From Aspidapion aeneum (lineage: Eukaryota; Arthropoda; Insecta; Coleoptera; Brentidae): a DNA stretch of 64,000 nt. Under the pieces are notes generated by a model. It was not told the origin of the DNA. It saw only the letters and a program-made list of their open reading frames with translations, and did not search any database. Below are positions 31,992-42,823 of the stretch, in pieces (position 1 is the first letter of the stretch; each line of letters starts with the position of its first letter). The position numbers and the translations under genes were made by a program. The stretch lies in contig OY755039.1 in assembly GCA_963576565.1 (NCBI GenBank), forward strand, positions 87,501,207-87,565,206, read 5' to 3'.

Positions 31992-34140
31992 TAGAGTGCA
32001 AGTGCACTGAAACTTGACAAACTACCCGAAACACCGTTTTGCAAGCATACTTGGACAAACCTGAGGTTCTTGAATTTCCGTAAATATTCCGACAATTTCT
32101 TTATTTTCAAAAATACATAAAAACAAGTATGTAATGAAATACATATTATTTACCGAAAAAATTTTTTTTTGCGATATTAAATTGACAGACAACATAAGAC
32201 ATAACTTTTTTTCGCGTAATGCGGACATAACTGGTTAAAGTTTTTGCAAAGTCAGTTGCACAAAAGTTAAAGCCGACCATCGGCATATCCTTTAAAGAAA
32301 GTGACATGGGCGGCGGTAGATATACTCATGAAAATTATTTCATTTAACTAAAGAAATAAAAATAGATAATATAACTTTCTATTCCTATACCTACAGAAAC
32401 GACACTCCAATGCCATCTATCCACCTGCGCTGGGTCGGTCACACTTTGTGCTCGGCCCGCAAAGAGCGCGCCTTTTCTCTGTCGGTAGGGTTGAAATTAT
32501 ACCAGGAAGATTTTATATGAATTTGAATAACTTTTGAAGGGCAGAATATAGCAAAATTTCATGAAATCGATAGAACCCCGTATTAGGAGACTTTGCAAAA
32601 ACTATACCTATATTTTAAAACGGTCTCTGTTTTAAAACTATCTTATAAAGACGACTCGGAATAATAACTGGAGTCTTTACTTTCTGTTTCACCTAAAAAT
32701 AGTAGCCTACTATTACCGAGTTTTTTGGTAATATTTTTTGTGTACAAAAGACCTTCTATTGTTTTTTTTTTTAATTTGTTGCGAACCTGTGTAATCAGAT
32801 TGATTTGAGAGAATATCCTCTATACAGCCGCGCTTGAATGAGGCAAACAAAGAACTTAAAAAAACAAACTCAGTTAAATTTGGAAATTTTAGCGAATCTC
32901 CTTTCTTCACATTGGAAATTTCGTTTCAAAATGGAACAACATCATTTTCAGTATGATCTAGTAGATAATTTTTTAGCAAGCTCTTCAGATTTTTATTAAA
33001 AGTGACGATTTCTTTAGCAGAATTTAAAAATCGTGAGAATTGGCCTTTGATTCGTGTAATCGTGTAAAAAGAACTAAAATCGTGTAATTACACGATTCAT
33101 CGTGTGCTAAGTGCTATTTTTCTAGGTCCACAAGTCTGGATTTTAGTTGAAAATTTTACCTTTTTTTCCCGTGAATGCAATAGTTTTTAATATTTATATA
33201 AATTATTCATAAATACCTTGCGATATTAGTCATCTTTTTTCGTTGTAACAAAGACATTATTTCCACACAAAGATTAGAAATAAATAAAAATAATATAATA
33301 TTTTGGTTTAAAAATGCGGCAGCTCTCCTCTATGTTTTACACGTTAATTTTTTAGACAAGTTAGCCATATTAAACCGATGTTCAATTGTTTTGGTGGATG
33401 TGTAATTGAAAACGAATTCTAATATATTTTGTGCTTTTTACTTTTTACTTTATTTGTACTGTAATTTGAGACTATTTTTCTACGACTGCACCGACAAAAT
33501 TTCCAAAAAATGACATTTCGTTACAAATTTTTTTGTAATTTTTCTTTATTTCTAAAGTTATTTTGAATTTATATGAGATCTTTGCAATTATTTGTAAGGT
33601 CACTATATCACGAAGTTCCTTCTAAACCTCGTGATATAGTGACCTTAGTTATTTGACCTGTGTATATTAAAAAAATACACTTAAACCGGTCGGTCTTGTA
33701 AATACTGGTGGTTGTGTCCTAGAACTCCTCAACAACATATAAGTTTTATTTATAATGTCCCTTTTTGTTTCAACTAATGCACTCTGGTCGAATTTCTCGA
33801 AAAGCTGGCCATATTTAGGGGTTCGGTTATTAGACGTTTAAAATATTGTGCTTTAGATAAATGTGCCTCATTATTGAATTCTAAGGAAACCACATTTAAA
33901 AATGATTTGTAGGTTCTTAAACCGTTTTGAATTACGGAACGTAAATCTCTCAATATTTGTATTAAATATTTAAACAATAAAAACTTAAAATGATACAGCG
34001 TGATCAAAATTAAAAAAAGCTACATTCTTCTAACTTATTTTTTGGAATTATTTTTTTTCTAAATACGAAATTGAATCAACTTTTTTTTGAAGTTAGTAAT
34101 ACATAAATGTAGTTGTTATATTTTAATAAAAAACTGGTAA
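31992..34140. other. AT-rich stretch without recognisable genes
   Basis: A few features are visible: a GC-rich patch at 32405-32490, repeated ATCGTGTAA words at 33050-33100, and the perfect hairpin at 33595-33647. A minus-strand frame at 33774-34007 (77 codons) resembles nothing known. Confidence 0.4.
33595..33647. repeat. Perfect 19-bp hairpin
   Basis: TAAGGTCACTATATCACGA (33595-33613) is exactly mirrored by TCGTGATATAGTGACCTTA (33629-33647) around a 15-base loop. It could be a minimal MITE or a structured RNA stem. Confidence 0.75.
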
Positions 34141-34155
34141 TATACAGGGTGTCCC

Positions 34156-35875
34156 GTTGGGTAGGGGACAATTCGCCGCGGCCGATTCGCCGCGGGGACA
34201 ATTTGCAGCGAGATTTTTTGTTTATGATATTATAATTTTTTATTTATCTTGACTTCATATATTATATTTTTTATTTGTCTGATCATAACTTTTTTCAAAC
34301 TTTTCCAACTAGCTATTTGGTGGTTAGTATTCAATTAATTTTTTTTTTCTTGAAGAATAAATAAAATGGCGGATCCAACTTTAAGGTGTTTTAGGTAGCT
34401 GATTATGACTTCTAACTTAAACTTTAAAAAAAATTAAAATGACGGATCCAAAATGGCGGACTTTCCCATTTATGAACCAATATGCTTCAAATTCGGTCTT
34501 TCAGGTCGCTGATTATGATTTCTAACTTAAACTTAAAAAAAAACAAAATGAACTCTCCAAAATGGCGGATTCTTCCATTTATAAACCGATTTGCATTAAA
34601 CTCGGAACTTGGCGATATGTAAGGTCGCTGATGATTATTTTTTACTTAAACTAAAAAAAATCAAAATGGCGGATCCAAAATGGCGGCTTTTCCCATGTTT
34701 GAACCAATATGCATCAAATTCGGAACTATGCGATCTTTTAGGTCGCTGATTAATATTTTTCACTTAAATTAAAAAAAAAACAAAATGGCGGATCTAAAAT
34801 GGCGGATTTTTCCCATTTATAAACCGATTTGCATCAAACTGGAATTCTTGAGGTCGCTGATTATTATTTTTAACTTACACAAAAAAAGGCGCCGCGTGGA
34901 AATAATTGAAAATTTGGTAATTCTTGGGAAAAAAATTAAAAAATAAATAAATTTTGTAATAAATTGCAGTTCATCCATATGCTATTATTTTTCAAAACGA
35001 ACACTTACTGATACTAAATGATTTTGTATCGAACATCGCCGAAACACGTAAACTGAGAACTGGAGTAACGTTTTCAAATGCCCCACTTGTTCCTTGATAG
35101 TCGGTACAGAATAACTTTTATATATAATTTTAGGTGGTTTCTCAACTTTTGGCCGGTACTGTATCTATAATCTACTATTTTGATTTTTTTAAACCTAGGT
35201 CGAAAATTGTAGCTAGTGAATGACCTTCAACACTGCAAAGTTTCAAGTTTGAGTCATCCGCCATTTTCATGTTTTTTAATTTTAGTCAAAAATTGAATTT
35301 AGTTACTCTAAGCGCCGCGATGTTTCAAGTTTGAGTCAAATCGGTTTATAAATAACAAAGTGTGCCATTGTAGATCTGCCATTTTCATGCATATTAGTTC
35401 ATAAATGGGAAAATCCGCCATTTTGGAACCGCCATTTTGATTTTCTTTTAAGTTTAAGTTAGAAGTCACAATCACCGACCTAAAACACCCTAAAGTTCCG
35501 AATTTCATGCATATTGGTTCATAAATGGGAAAGTCCGCCATTTTGATTTTTTTTAGTTTAAGTTGAAAATAATAATCAGCGACCTGAAAGAACACAAACA
35601 AAGTTTGATGCATATTAGTTCATAAATGGGAAAATCCACCATTTTGGATCCGCCATTTTATTTATTTTTCAAAAAAAAATTTTTTATTGAATACTAACCA
35701 CCAAATACCTAGTTGGAAAAGTTTAAAAAAAGTTATGATCAGACAAATAAAAAATATATTATATGAAATCAAGCTAAATAATAAATGATAATATCATAAA
35801 ACAAAAAATCTCGCGGCGAATTGTCCCCGCGGCGAATCGGCCGCGGCGAATTGTCCCATTCCCACTTTGCAAAGC
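34156..35875. mobile_element. Large foldback element with GACAATTCGCCGCGG ends
   Basis: The left end GGGGACAATTCGCCGCGG and right end CCGCGGCGAATTGTCCC begin inverted arms of about 240 bases. These include TTTGTCTGATCATAACTTTT and CCAACTAGCTATTTGGTGGT with their complements. Inside, modules of roughly 125 bases (AATGGCGGATCCAAAATGGC, then ATAAACCGATTTGCATCAAA, then GGTCGCTGATTAT) occur several times on the left and in reverse on the right. The element abuts a Crypton remnant. A truncated CAGGGTGTCCC terminus precedes it at 34145. There is no coding sequence. Confidence 0.75.
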
Positions 35876-35879
35876 TCTC

Positions 35880-36810
35880 GCCAACATGCGTACCACCCAC
35901 TTTATGGTCAAGGTATTTCATTCTGAAAACCATGCCTAAACTCAAGAAAATGTTGATATGAGTAAAATGTTCAAACTATTTGCATTCCTTAAAAAGAAAA
36001 TGGACGGGTATAGACCAAAAAAATTAAAATTCTTAGTGCAGATTAAGTTGAAGTCTTTTTAACTACAGCACCCGTTCACAATTATCTTCTAGTGAAAGTA
36101 ACCAAGATTATTGGCATAGCCAGCGCATGTAGAAGGGATGAGTTAACAAATTTAACAGTCGAAAACGTAAAAATAGAACAATGCTTGCAAAGATGAAAGA
36201 TGGAAAGAAGTATAAAATTCGTTTTGATTTTTAGAACAATATTTGATTATGATCAAAATATCACACAATAAAACGCACAGCAGCAGAAGTTTTGCAATCA
36301 CTGGCGAGAAAATTATCCGAAAGTACGTTGCTTTAATATGGGAATTAATAAATTTGGAAAAATGCCCACCGACGTCGCAGCTTTCTTGAGACTGCCAAAT
36401 CCTGAGAAATATACTGGACATTGCTACAGAAGATCTTCCGCGACTACGCTTGCAGATGCTGGTGTAGACATCACGAATCTCAAACGTCATGGGGCATGGT
36501 TTTCAACCAAAGTGGCTGAGAGGTACGTGGAAGAATTCATTGAAAGCAAAAAAGATATAGCCGGCAATTTTTTTAAATCTTTAAATGGTATGTACATCAG
36601 TTAACGTTGCCCCTGGTGAATTTGCCCTAACTTCCACACAGCAAGAATCAAACGTGACTTCTCAATCTCTGGCTTCGGAAAAGCAACAACAGATCCTGCC
36701 GATGGCATCAGGAAGCCAAATTGCATCTGCCATTAATTTCAGTGCAAATAATAGTACATCTACTATTAATTACAATATTAGTGAATTTAAAATTTTGAAG
36801 TAAATAAATC
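35880..36810 (+). pseudogene. Crypton tyrosine recombinase remnant, copy 2
   Basis: Broken frames encode the middle and C-terminal parts. Near 35917 is LWSRYFILKTMP, near 35970 is FKLFAFLKRKMDGYRPKK, and near 36098 is KVTKIIGIASACRRDELTNL, which keeps the arginine pair that is interrupted in the 12.7-kb copy. From 36338 a continuous frame gives GINKFGKM, then YTGHCYRRSSATTLADAG with the HxxR catalytic pair, GAW, and the tyrosine of AERYVEEF. The downstream Ser/Asn-rich tail (36585-36803) ends in NNSTSTINYN, as is usual for Crypton proteins. Stops lie near 36180 and 36260. The N-terminus is missing, replaced by the foldback element at 34156-35875. Confidence 0.75.
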
Positions 36811-36859
36811 ACTATTATTAATTAAAATAACGTTTCTGAATGTTTTTTTAATTCCTCGC

Positions 36860-37005
36860 GCTTGTAGAAAAACAATTGGTTCCTAACGCTTGCGGAAAAT
36901 ATTTTTCCACATTCGACTGCTTTGACCGAACTCCTGCGTCGTTCGGTGATCTAAGCAGTCTTGCTTAAGTGGATTTTCCACACTAGATAGGAAAATAAGT
37001 ATTTC
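36860..37005. repeat. Crypton 3' hairpin, copy 2
   Basis: TTCCTAACGCTTGCGGAAAA is mirrored, imperfectly, by AGTGGATTTTCCACACTAGATAGGAA, and CCGAACTCCTGCGTCGTTCGG forms the tip. The frame is shared with 13707-13840 and 14108-14240 although loop and arm bases differ, which suggests that the fold is kept. Confidence 0.65.
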
Positions 37006-38340
37006 CAGGCAGTAATCACATCTCCTGACCTTTTAAAAAAAAGCGGTGTTATTAATATACAAAAATTATTTTATATTCATATTCCTTAAAACATCCGCAT
37101 AATTTGGACCCCTCACCTGCACTTTCCCAGAGAAAGGTAAAAATATTGATCGCTTAAAATCTAAATTTTTAAAGAAATTTAAGCTTTAGGTTTGCTACTT
37201 TTTGAAAATTTGCTGATTTAAAAAATACAAATTTAAAGAAAATTACAAAAACATTAGCATTTTTATGTTTTTTTTTAATTTTAATAGGTTAAATAATAAA
37301 AATAAAATGATCAAAAAAAAAATACGAATAACATTTTTTGTAACTAGAAAACGTTTTTTTATAAATAAAAGGTAAATTACTATTTATATCTTAATCAATA
37401 AAATTATAAATCACAGTCATTTCAATCATTAAAATCAAAATTCATATTAATCTTCTCGTTAAAAAAAGTTTATAAACATATTAGGCAGTTTTAAATTTTT
37501 TAAAATTAATTATACAAATTGAAAATAATATAATACACCAATGAGCAAAAAAATTAAAATATTTTAAATATTAGTTACTAAATACCATAAGTACTGTTAT
37601 CCATAACTAATTAAAAACGCCAGTTGATTGTTAAAACAGCCAGATGAATACAAACTATATCAAAATATTTATTTAATGAAATTAATAACGCTAATAAGAA
37701 AGCACAACCTAAGTTTGATAGAACGCTGCTAAGATAATATATAGACCTATCAATTACTTTTTTCAGAGCCAACTAGAGTACTAGTGTTAGAAATATTTTT
37801 GAAATAAATTTGATTAAAAATACCGCAAAAAAATATTGATAATTTTATCTTATAAATATTTTTGTTCTAATTAATTTTAAATCTTTTTTTTTTAGCTCTA
37901 GGGGGAGCGGTAATTGCGCGTAATAACTTTGTAGAAAAAATAAAAAATTCATTAGAAAAATATAGTATTTTTTGCAAAAATCGCGCCGCGGAAAATTTTT
38001 GCTAAAAACCAGAAAAATGACAAAAATTTTAGAAAAATAGAGTAATTTAAAGCTAAATAGGCGCACGAAACATTTTCAAGAGACATAGTACCAAAAGTTT
38101 TGGTTAGTTTTAAAAGTGTGAACACCGCAGTTGTAAACTTTCACGGACTTTTTTTTTTTAGCTCTTTGGGTGGAGTAATTGCCCCCTGAAACCACCCCTC
38201 CCACACCGGTGAAACGGCCAGTGTCAGTCGGTATACTGTTTTAACGGAGGGAAGGAGCGTATAACTAAACCGGGCCTGAGGTTTGAAAGGTTTACTCCTG
38301 TGGGGGAATTCCCTACTTAATGCTGGCAAAAAATCATGTT
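37006..38340. other. AT-rich stretch, nothing recognised
   Basis: AGCTCTAGGGGGAGCGGTAA near 37894 and AGCTCTTTGGGTGGAGTAAT near 38159 are partial ends of the GGGGGTAATT palindromic family. No gene is visible. Confidence 0.4.
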
Positions 38341-39440
38341 TATTTTAGTGGAGCAGTGACAAGACGTGACTGCTCCAGTCGAGTCACGGTGACAAATAGC
38401 AGTGAATTTTTGGAGAAGTTTAACCAATACATGTAAATGCTACAGTTATAGCGAAATCGCATTCTAGAAATTTGTTCCCTACGCTGCGCTGTGCAGCCGC
38501 ATCGACGCGATAGTCACTGTAACAGATCAAAAAATTCAAAATCACCAGACAGTTACTATAAAAGTTGCCAAATTTTACCAAAAATCACCAGTTTCAAAAA
38601 AAAATCGTATATTTAGACTATAGACCCTGTAGGTACCACATATTAAAAAAATGTCATCCATACAGGATCTTTAAATTACAGGAGATACGCCATGTATCAT
38701 TCCATCCCTGACTGTCTAGGAAAACGCATCAAACATTTCGAAGAAAGAACAATATTTATATTTATCGTAAAACCTGTGCGTAGGTAATCAATACACAAAA
38801 TATTCTTGAAAAAAGTTAGTTTCTTCTATTTATGGTTATGGTCGTCAAACATCATTCGGTTTAACAATATGAAACGTGGAAAGGGGGCAGAGTAAATCTA
38901 AGATAATGCGTGGAAAATGGAGGATCCCCGCATTTTGAACGGGTTATCGCTGGCGGCGCCCATTTGTCGGACATAGCCGAGTGGCCAAGCTCGAGAGTTT
39001 ACGTTTTCCAACCCGATTCAGTGGACAGTGGTTCAAGCAATGAAGTTTTTCAGACATTAGACGTTACAGTCGCATAATAAATTAGATACTTTTTGTTTGA
39101 TATACCTCGGATACATAGTTTTTCATAGTCAAGAAGAAGAAATATATAATAATATAATTTTTTTCAAATTTTAATTTAAATAGGACAGTGTCAATAAATC
39201 ACCAGAATTCAGTCTTTTTAAAAAAGTTTTCACCAATTTACCAAATGGGTTGGAAAATCACCAAATGGTGAATTTTCACCAGACCTAGCAATACTGCTGT
39301 AACTGTTTGGGGTACGATCGCGACTGCTGCGACGCCAAAGTTGACGCGGGGATCCTGTCGGGGCGCTCAGTGCCGGACTGTGACTAAATGTCACTGCTAT
39401 TTCGCTGGGACTGGAGCAGACCGTGACTGCGAGAGACGAG
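38341..39440. repeat. Loose inverted-repeat region
   Basis: GACTGCTCCAGTC and GGTGACAAATAGCAGTGA (about 38370-38402) are mirrored in part by TCACTGCTATTTCGCTGGGA and CTGGAGCAGACCGTGACTG (about 39390-39428). AATCACCA words occur on both sides. This may be the two ends of a decayed element about 1.1 kb long. Confidence 0.45.
38965..39050 (+). repeat. Possible tRNA-derived SINE head
   Basis: ATAGCCGAGTGGCCAAG resembles the A-box region of Leu/Ser tRNAs. About 50 bases later GTGGTTCAAGCAATG gives a weak B-box. Spacing is compatible with an RNA polymerase III promoter. No tRNA fold can be closed. Confidence 0.35.
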
Positions 39441-39506
39441 TTCGTGAAATCGCAACCCACCTCTAAAAAAAACCCTGTTTAATTATTTTCTAATTTAAAC
39501 TCTTAC

Positions 39507-39657
39507 CAGAATATGAATGGTATGTGTACATAGTAGTCCAATAAATAATGTGCCTATAAGTCCTACTATTAGTCCAGCACTTTTGAATGCTCTAGGTATG
39601 GCCAGGATTCCTGTGCCTAAGGAACTTTTGATTATGTGTATAACTGCACCAAAGTAC
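39507..39657 (-). CDS. Exon of an SLC36 / pathetic-type proton-coupled amino acid transporter
   Basis: Read on the minus strand, this 151-bp block lies between a good acceptor (TTCTTCTATTATAG) and a good donor (GTAAGA). It encodes the start of the transporter's membrane domain: YFGAVIHIIKSSLGTGILAI, then PRAFKSAGLIVG and a second helix ending HTIHIL. SLC36 / AAT-family carriers move small amino acids with protons across plasma or lysosomal membranes, and SLGTGILAMP-type helices mark the first transmembrane segment. The exon begins with one base that completes the codon left open by the exon at 42824-42946, so the two join in phase. The following exons were not found, because the gene continues beyond recognisable sequence to the left. 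The family call is firm; the paralogue is not determined. Confidence 0.85.
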
Positions 39658-39839
39658 CTATAATAGAAGAAAAATATGGTCAATATTTGAACATCCAAAC
39701 GGAAACACCAAATAAAGTCCTAATCTTAATCAAAATACTCGGTGTATTTTAAGGTGTGGTGGTAGGAAAGTTCCAAAGAAAATCAAAAATCCCATCAAAG
39801 GGCGGGATTCCCCTCCCCACAAAACCTTGATGATGATTC

Positions 39840-40295
39840 ATATGTGAGCGGGCCTTGCAGCCCTTTCACTGCGACCACCAGTGGGTTATTGTGGCTCACT
39901 TTTGAGTGGTTTCTCACCACTGTATGCCTAATCCTCCAAAAAGGCCGGCTATCAGTTTGGGTGAGACACTGTTCAGATCTTCTGAGTCGATCTGAGGTTT
40001 ACCGAAAGTATTTTGACGTAAACGTGCAATAGCCGGACATTCGCACAGTACATGTCTGACTGTTTCGTCATCCTCCATACAGAGTCTACATTCGGTCTCT
40101 TCTGTTAGTCCATTTCTGTACATGGGTACTCTCAGTCGAAAGTGACCCCTATAAAGACCAGTCACTATACGTATCTCCTGTCTGGTAAGTCCAATAATGT
40201 TCCTGGCTCTGTTTCTACAAGATCCTTTAATGAACTCTTTAGAGTGAGCCAGTTCTGGCATATTTATCCAGTATTGTTGGATGCTCCATTTTAAT
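39840..40295 (-). pseudogene. Non-LTR retrotransposon C-terminal fragment
   Basis: The frame at 39914-40293 encodes a helical segment, TGLYRGHFRLRVPMYRNGL, then CRLCMEDDETVRHVLCECPA, a C-x2-C...H-x4-C knuckle. This is the standard region after the RNase H domain in R1/Jockey/LOA-type LINEs. Stops follow after GGLGIQW. It lies in the intron between the two SLC36 exons and in the same orientation as the gene. Confidence 0.75.
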
Positions 40296-40344
40296 ATGAA
40301 TCACCACAAAAATTTTGAAAGCCAGCACTCACACATTATATATC

Positions 40345-40645
40345 AAGGGATAAAAGTGTCACTTTTTGTCCCGAGGCGAAAAACAATTCGTCGGGGGATA
40401 AAATGATACTTTTATCACAAGGTTTATATTTACGCTATTTTTCGCACTTTTAATTGATTTTCCGACTTTTTTCAATTTTTTTTAGCTTTTGACTTTTTGA
40501 TTTTTACTTTTTATGTCTGATCAGTCACTTTTTATTTTACATTTTATCCATGTCATGTCACTTTTTGTCCCGATTTTTTGTGTATTTGCCACTTTTCATC
40601 CAGAAGTGCCACCTTTATCCCCAAAAATCGAGATGAAAAGTACAC
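40345..40645. mobile_element. Inverted-repeat element with GGGATAAAAGTG motifs
   Basis: AAGGGATAAAAGTGTCACTT at the left and GAGATGAAAAGTACACTTTA at the right flank many copies of the CACTTTTTGTCCC/GGGATAAAA pair. A reversed relative is at 4380-4695. A possible termination of symmetry at both ends could not be turned into a target duplication. Confidence 0.5.
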
Positions 40646-41470
40646 TTTATATGTCCAAGGAGCGAAAGAGTTGTTTGTTTTTTGTTAATTTAATTTAATT
40701 TAATTTTGTCATAACTTTTCTAAAAATTACAACATATCATCCAAATATTTGTGAATTTATGCATACAGAAATATATAGGTAAATATATATTTTAAAAAAA
40801 TCAAAAAATTATTACTCAAAAAAAATTTTTCAACAAAAAAAAATGTTATTAAATGTAATCCTAATAATACTTTTTTTATAGTAATTAAGGGCCTTTAGGT
40901 ATGTACAAAAATTTTTCTCAATTTTTTTTTCTCAATATAGGTATTAGCTCAGAACTTTTTTTTTAATTGAGTAGTTGATACCTATGCAATGGCTTATTGG
41001 TCACACGGTATCTTCGTAACCCATAATTTTTTGGAAAAAAAAGCAATACAATTATTAAGGTCATGTGACCCCTTGAGGGCACACTGCAGGTTGGATTCTC
41101 CAAGAATCGTATCCAAGCACTAGTCTTTCTCTAAAGCCATAAAAGCGAAAGAGATCTTGGCTTAAATTCGGCCCAATACAAATAATTATAGAATCTTTCT
41201 CCAAAGCTGTCATCTTCTTGGCGTGACTTTGACAATTTTTTCAATGTAACTTTGAAAGTGTCACCATCATTGTTTATAACTTGTTTTGGTTTGTGTGGAA
41301 TATTTTTTGATCCTATAATGAACCACAAAATTATTTGACATTGCCAAATTTTTCCCCCACTCTCCCAATTTGACATATGCCATTGCTTGAAAACAAAAAA
41401 CTTGTGACCAAAAGTTATATAATTTTTTTATTTAAATTTGACCTTTCCCGAAAAGCTAACAATTTAAAAT
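40646..41470. other. Intron sequence, nothing recognised
   Basis: A minus-strand frame at 41131-41376 (81 codons) runs in the same orientation as SLC36 but resembles no known exon. The rest is A/T-rich. Confidence 0.4.
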
Positions 41471-41478
41471 TCACCCAG

Positions 41479-41634
41479 CAAGGCCATACTTCAGGGGGGA
41501 TCAATCCCCCTCGAAATAGTGTGTTAAAAGAGATTTCTCAGGAACACAAATAAGACAAAAAATTACACAATACACATATTTTATTGCAATCTTTTAACAC
41601 CCCTCCCCGAATTTTGTTCCTAGGTACTGCCCTG
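41479..41634. mobile_element. hAT-type MITE, 156 bp
   Basis: The left CAAGGCCATACTTCAGGGGG and right TTCCTAGGTACTGCCCTG ends are imperfect inverted repeats. TCACCCAG flanks both sides exactly (41471-41478 and 41635-41642). A partial relative is at 19330-19492. Confidence 0.85.
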
Positions 41635-42009
41635 TCACCCAGTAGGGGAGGGTGGGGTGAGTTTGGAGACTTTTTAGTAATATCTCGTTAAACATAATAG
41701 CTATCAGGAACCAAAACTGGGGTAGCATAAAATAGTGCTCATAAATAATAATTTTTGCTTACTATGTAATTAAAAAATATGTTTTTGGAAGTTGGAAGTG
41801 TCAAATCTTTCCTTTACAAGGGACACATGAACACTGCATAGAAAGCTTTTAAAAAGTAGCTTCTGACAGAATCATAGCAAAAATATTTATTTTAAAAAGT
41901 ATTCCTACAAATACAAATAAAACAAGTAAGCTACAAGATTAAAAACAAAAAAAAAGTAATTCTCAAATACCAAATTGCAAATAATGCAGGTACCTAAAAC
42001 TATACTATA

Positions 42010-42250
42010 TACTAGTAAAATTAAAGAAAGAAAAATTATAAAAAGTTTGCCTTTGGCCGGGACTCGAACCCGGAATCTTTTGCTCTCTACGGAAACGCTC
42101 TATCATTAAGCCACCAAAGACTATACATAAATTTCCGTTAAGTTTTCCGAAAATTTAAGTATTGTCTTTGGTGGCTTAAAGAGATTCTGGGTTTGAGTCC
42201 CGGCCAAAGACAAACTTTTTATAATTTTTCTTTCTTTAATTTCACTTGTT
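42010..42250. repeat. Palindrome built from two opposed tRNA-like ends
   Basis: The left arm (42010-42121) is mirrored by the right arm (42163-42250). Shared blocks are AAATTAAAGAAAGAAAAATT, ATAAAAAGTTTG, CTTTGGCCGGGACTC and TAAGCCACCAAAGAC. The right arm lacks about 27 bases that in the left arm form the D-loop/anticodon part. A 41-base spacer separates them. Confidence 0.8.
42049..42120 (-). pseudogene. tRNA-like sequence (class I fold, AGA anticodon position)
   Basis: Read on the minus strand, 72 bases fold as a tRNA. The acceptor TCTTTGG pairs with CCAAAGG, the D-stem GCTT with GAGC, and the T-arm CCGGG-TTCGAGT-CCCGG is perfect. The anticodon stem TTTCC/GCAAA has one mismatch around the loop GTAGAGA. 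The anticodon position reads AGA (serine), but the variable loop has five bases, unlike true serine tRNAs with a long arm. No CCA is present, as is normal in eukaryotes. It is therefore more likely a tRNA-derived repeat than a working gene. Confidence 0.5.
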
Positions 42251-42331
42251 GTTTAAAAAAAAGTAACTTAAACATTGGACGGTAATATTAGAACCTATGG
42301 GTCGTTTTTATTGTACCTTCTACATTTATAC

Positions 42332-42449
42332 CCCATCGCACCGACTTTTTTTTTCGTTACTTAGTCTTAAGTGTTCCTTACTACGTCATATTATGATTAT
42401 ATTAAGAAACGCTTTAAGCTAAGTAACGAAAAAAAAGTCGGTGGGATGG
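42332..42449. repeat. Palindromic element with GCACCGACTTTTTTTTTCG
   Basis: CACCGACTTTTTTTTTCGTT and TACTTAG are mirrored by CTAAGTAACG and AAAAAAAAGTCGGTGGGATG. The arms are about 30 bases and the centre is A/T-rich. Confidence 0.65.
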
Positions 42450-42823
42450 ACCCTTAGACTTCAAAATAAATACAAATAAAAATAGAGAGGGTCTAAATAT
42501 AGTGCAATATATTTCTTTCCTATTACATAGCCGTGATACTACATGTTTATTTTAAAAGTTATTCTTAAAATAAGAATCATTTATTGTATTATGAAATTGA
42601 AAAGCCTATTTTTACTGTTAAAATATTAGATCAGACACGAGAATATCGTAAAACTTTGAAAAAAATAAATAAAAATAAATTTCTTTTTAATCCACACTAG
42701 ACGGCTCGTATCCGATCTAACTTTAGCACAAGAACGATTCAAACTGACAACCAAACTCACCCCAACCCCCCTATAGGTTTAAATATTATTATCAAAATTT
42801 CTATTATATATCTTCCTACTTAC

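Larger units (their letters stand above)
41645..42771. mobile_element. TA-flanked composite inverted-repeat element beside the SLC36 donor site
   Basis: The termini GGGGAGGGTGGGGTGAGTTT and AAACTCACCCCAACCCCCC are inverted and bordered by TA (41643-41644 and 42772-42773). Inside lie two further palindromes (42010-42250 and 42332-42449). The right end is only 52 bases from exon 42824-42946, just downstream of its donor. No transposase is present. Confidence 0.7.

Noticed and set aside
41131..41376. 81-codon minus-strand frame in the SLC36 intron
   Set aside because: It has the same orientation as the gene, but no SLC36 residues are present, and the two flanking exons join in phase without it.
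42049..42121. Functional tRNA-Ser(AGA) gene
   Set aside because: The variable loop has five bases, the anticodon stem has a mismatch, and the sequence is one arm of a palindrome; a tRNA-derived repeat fits better.
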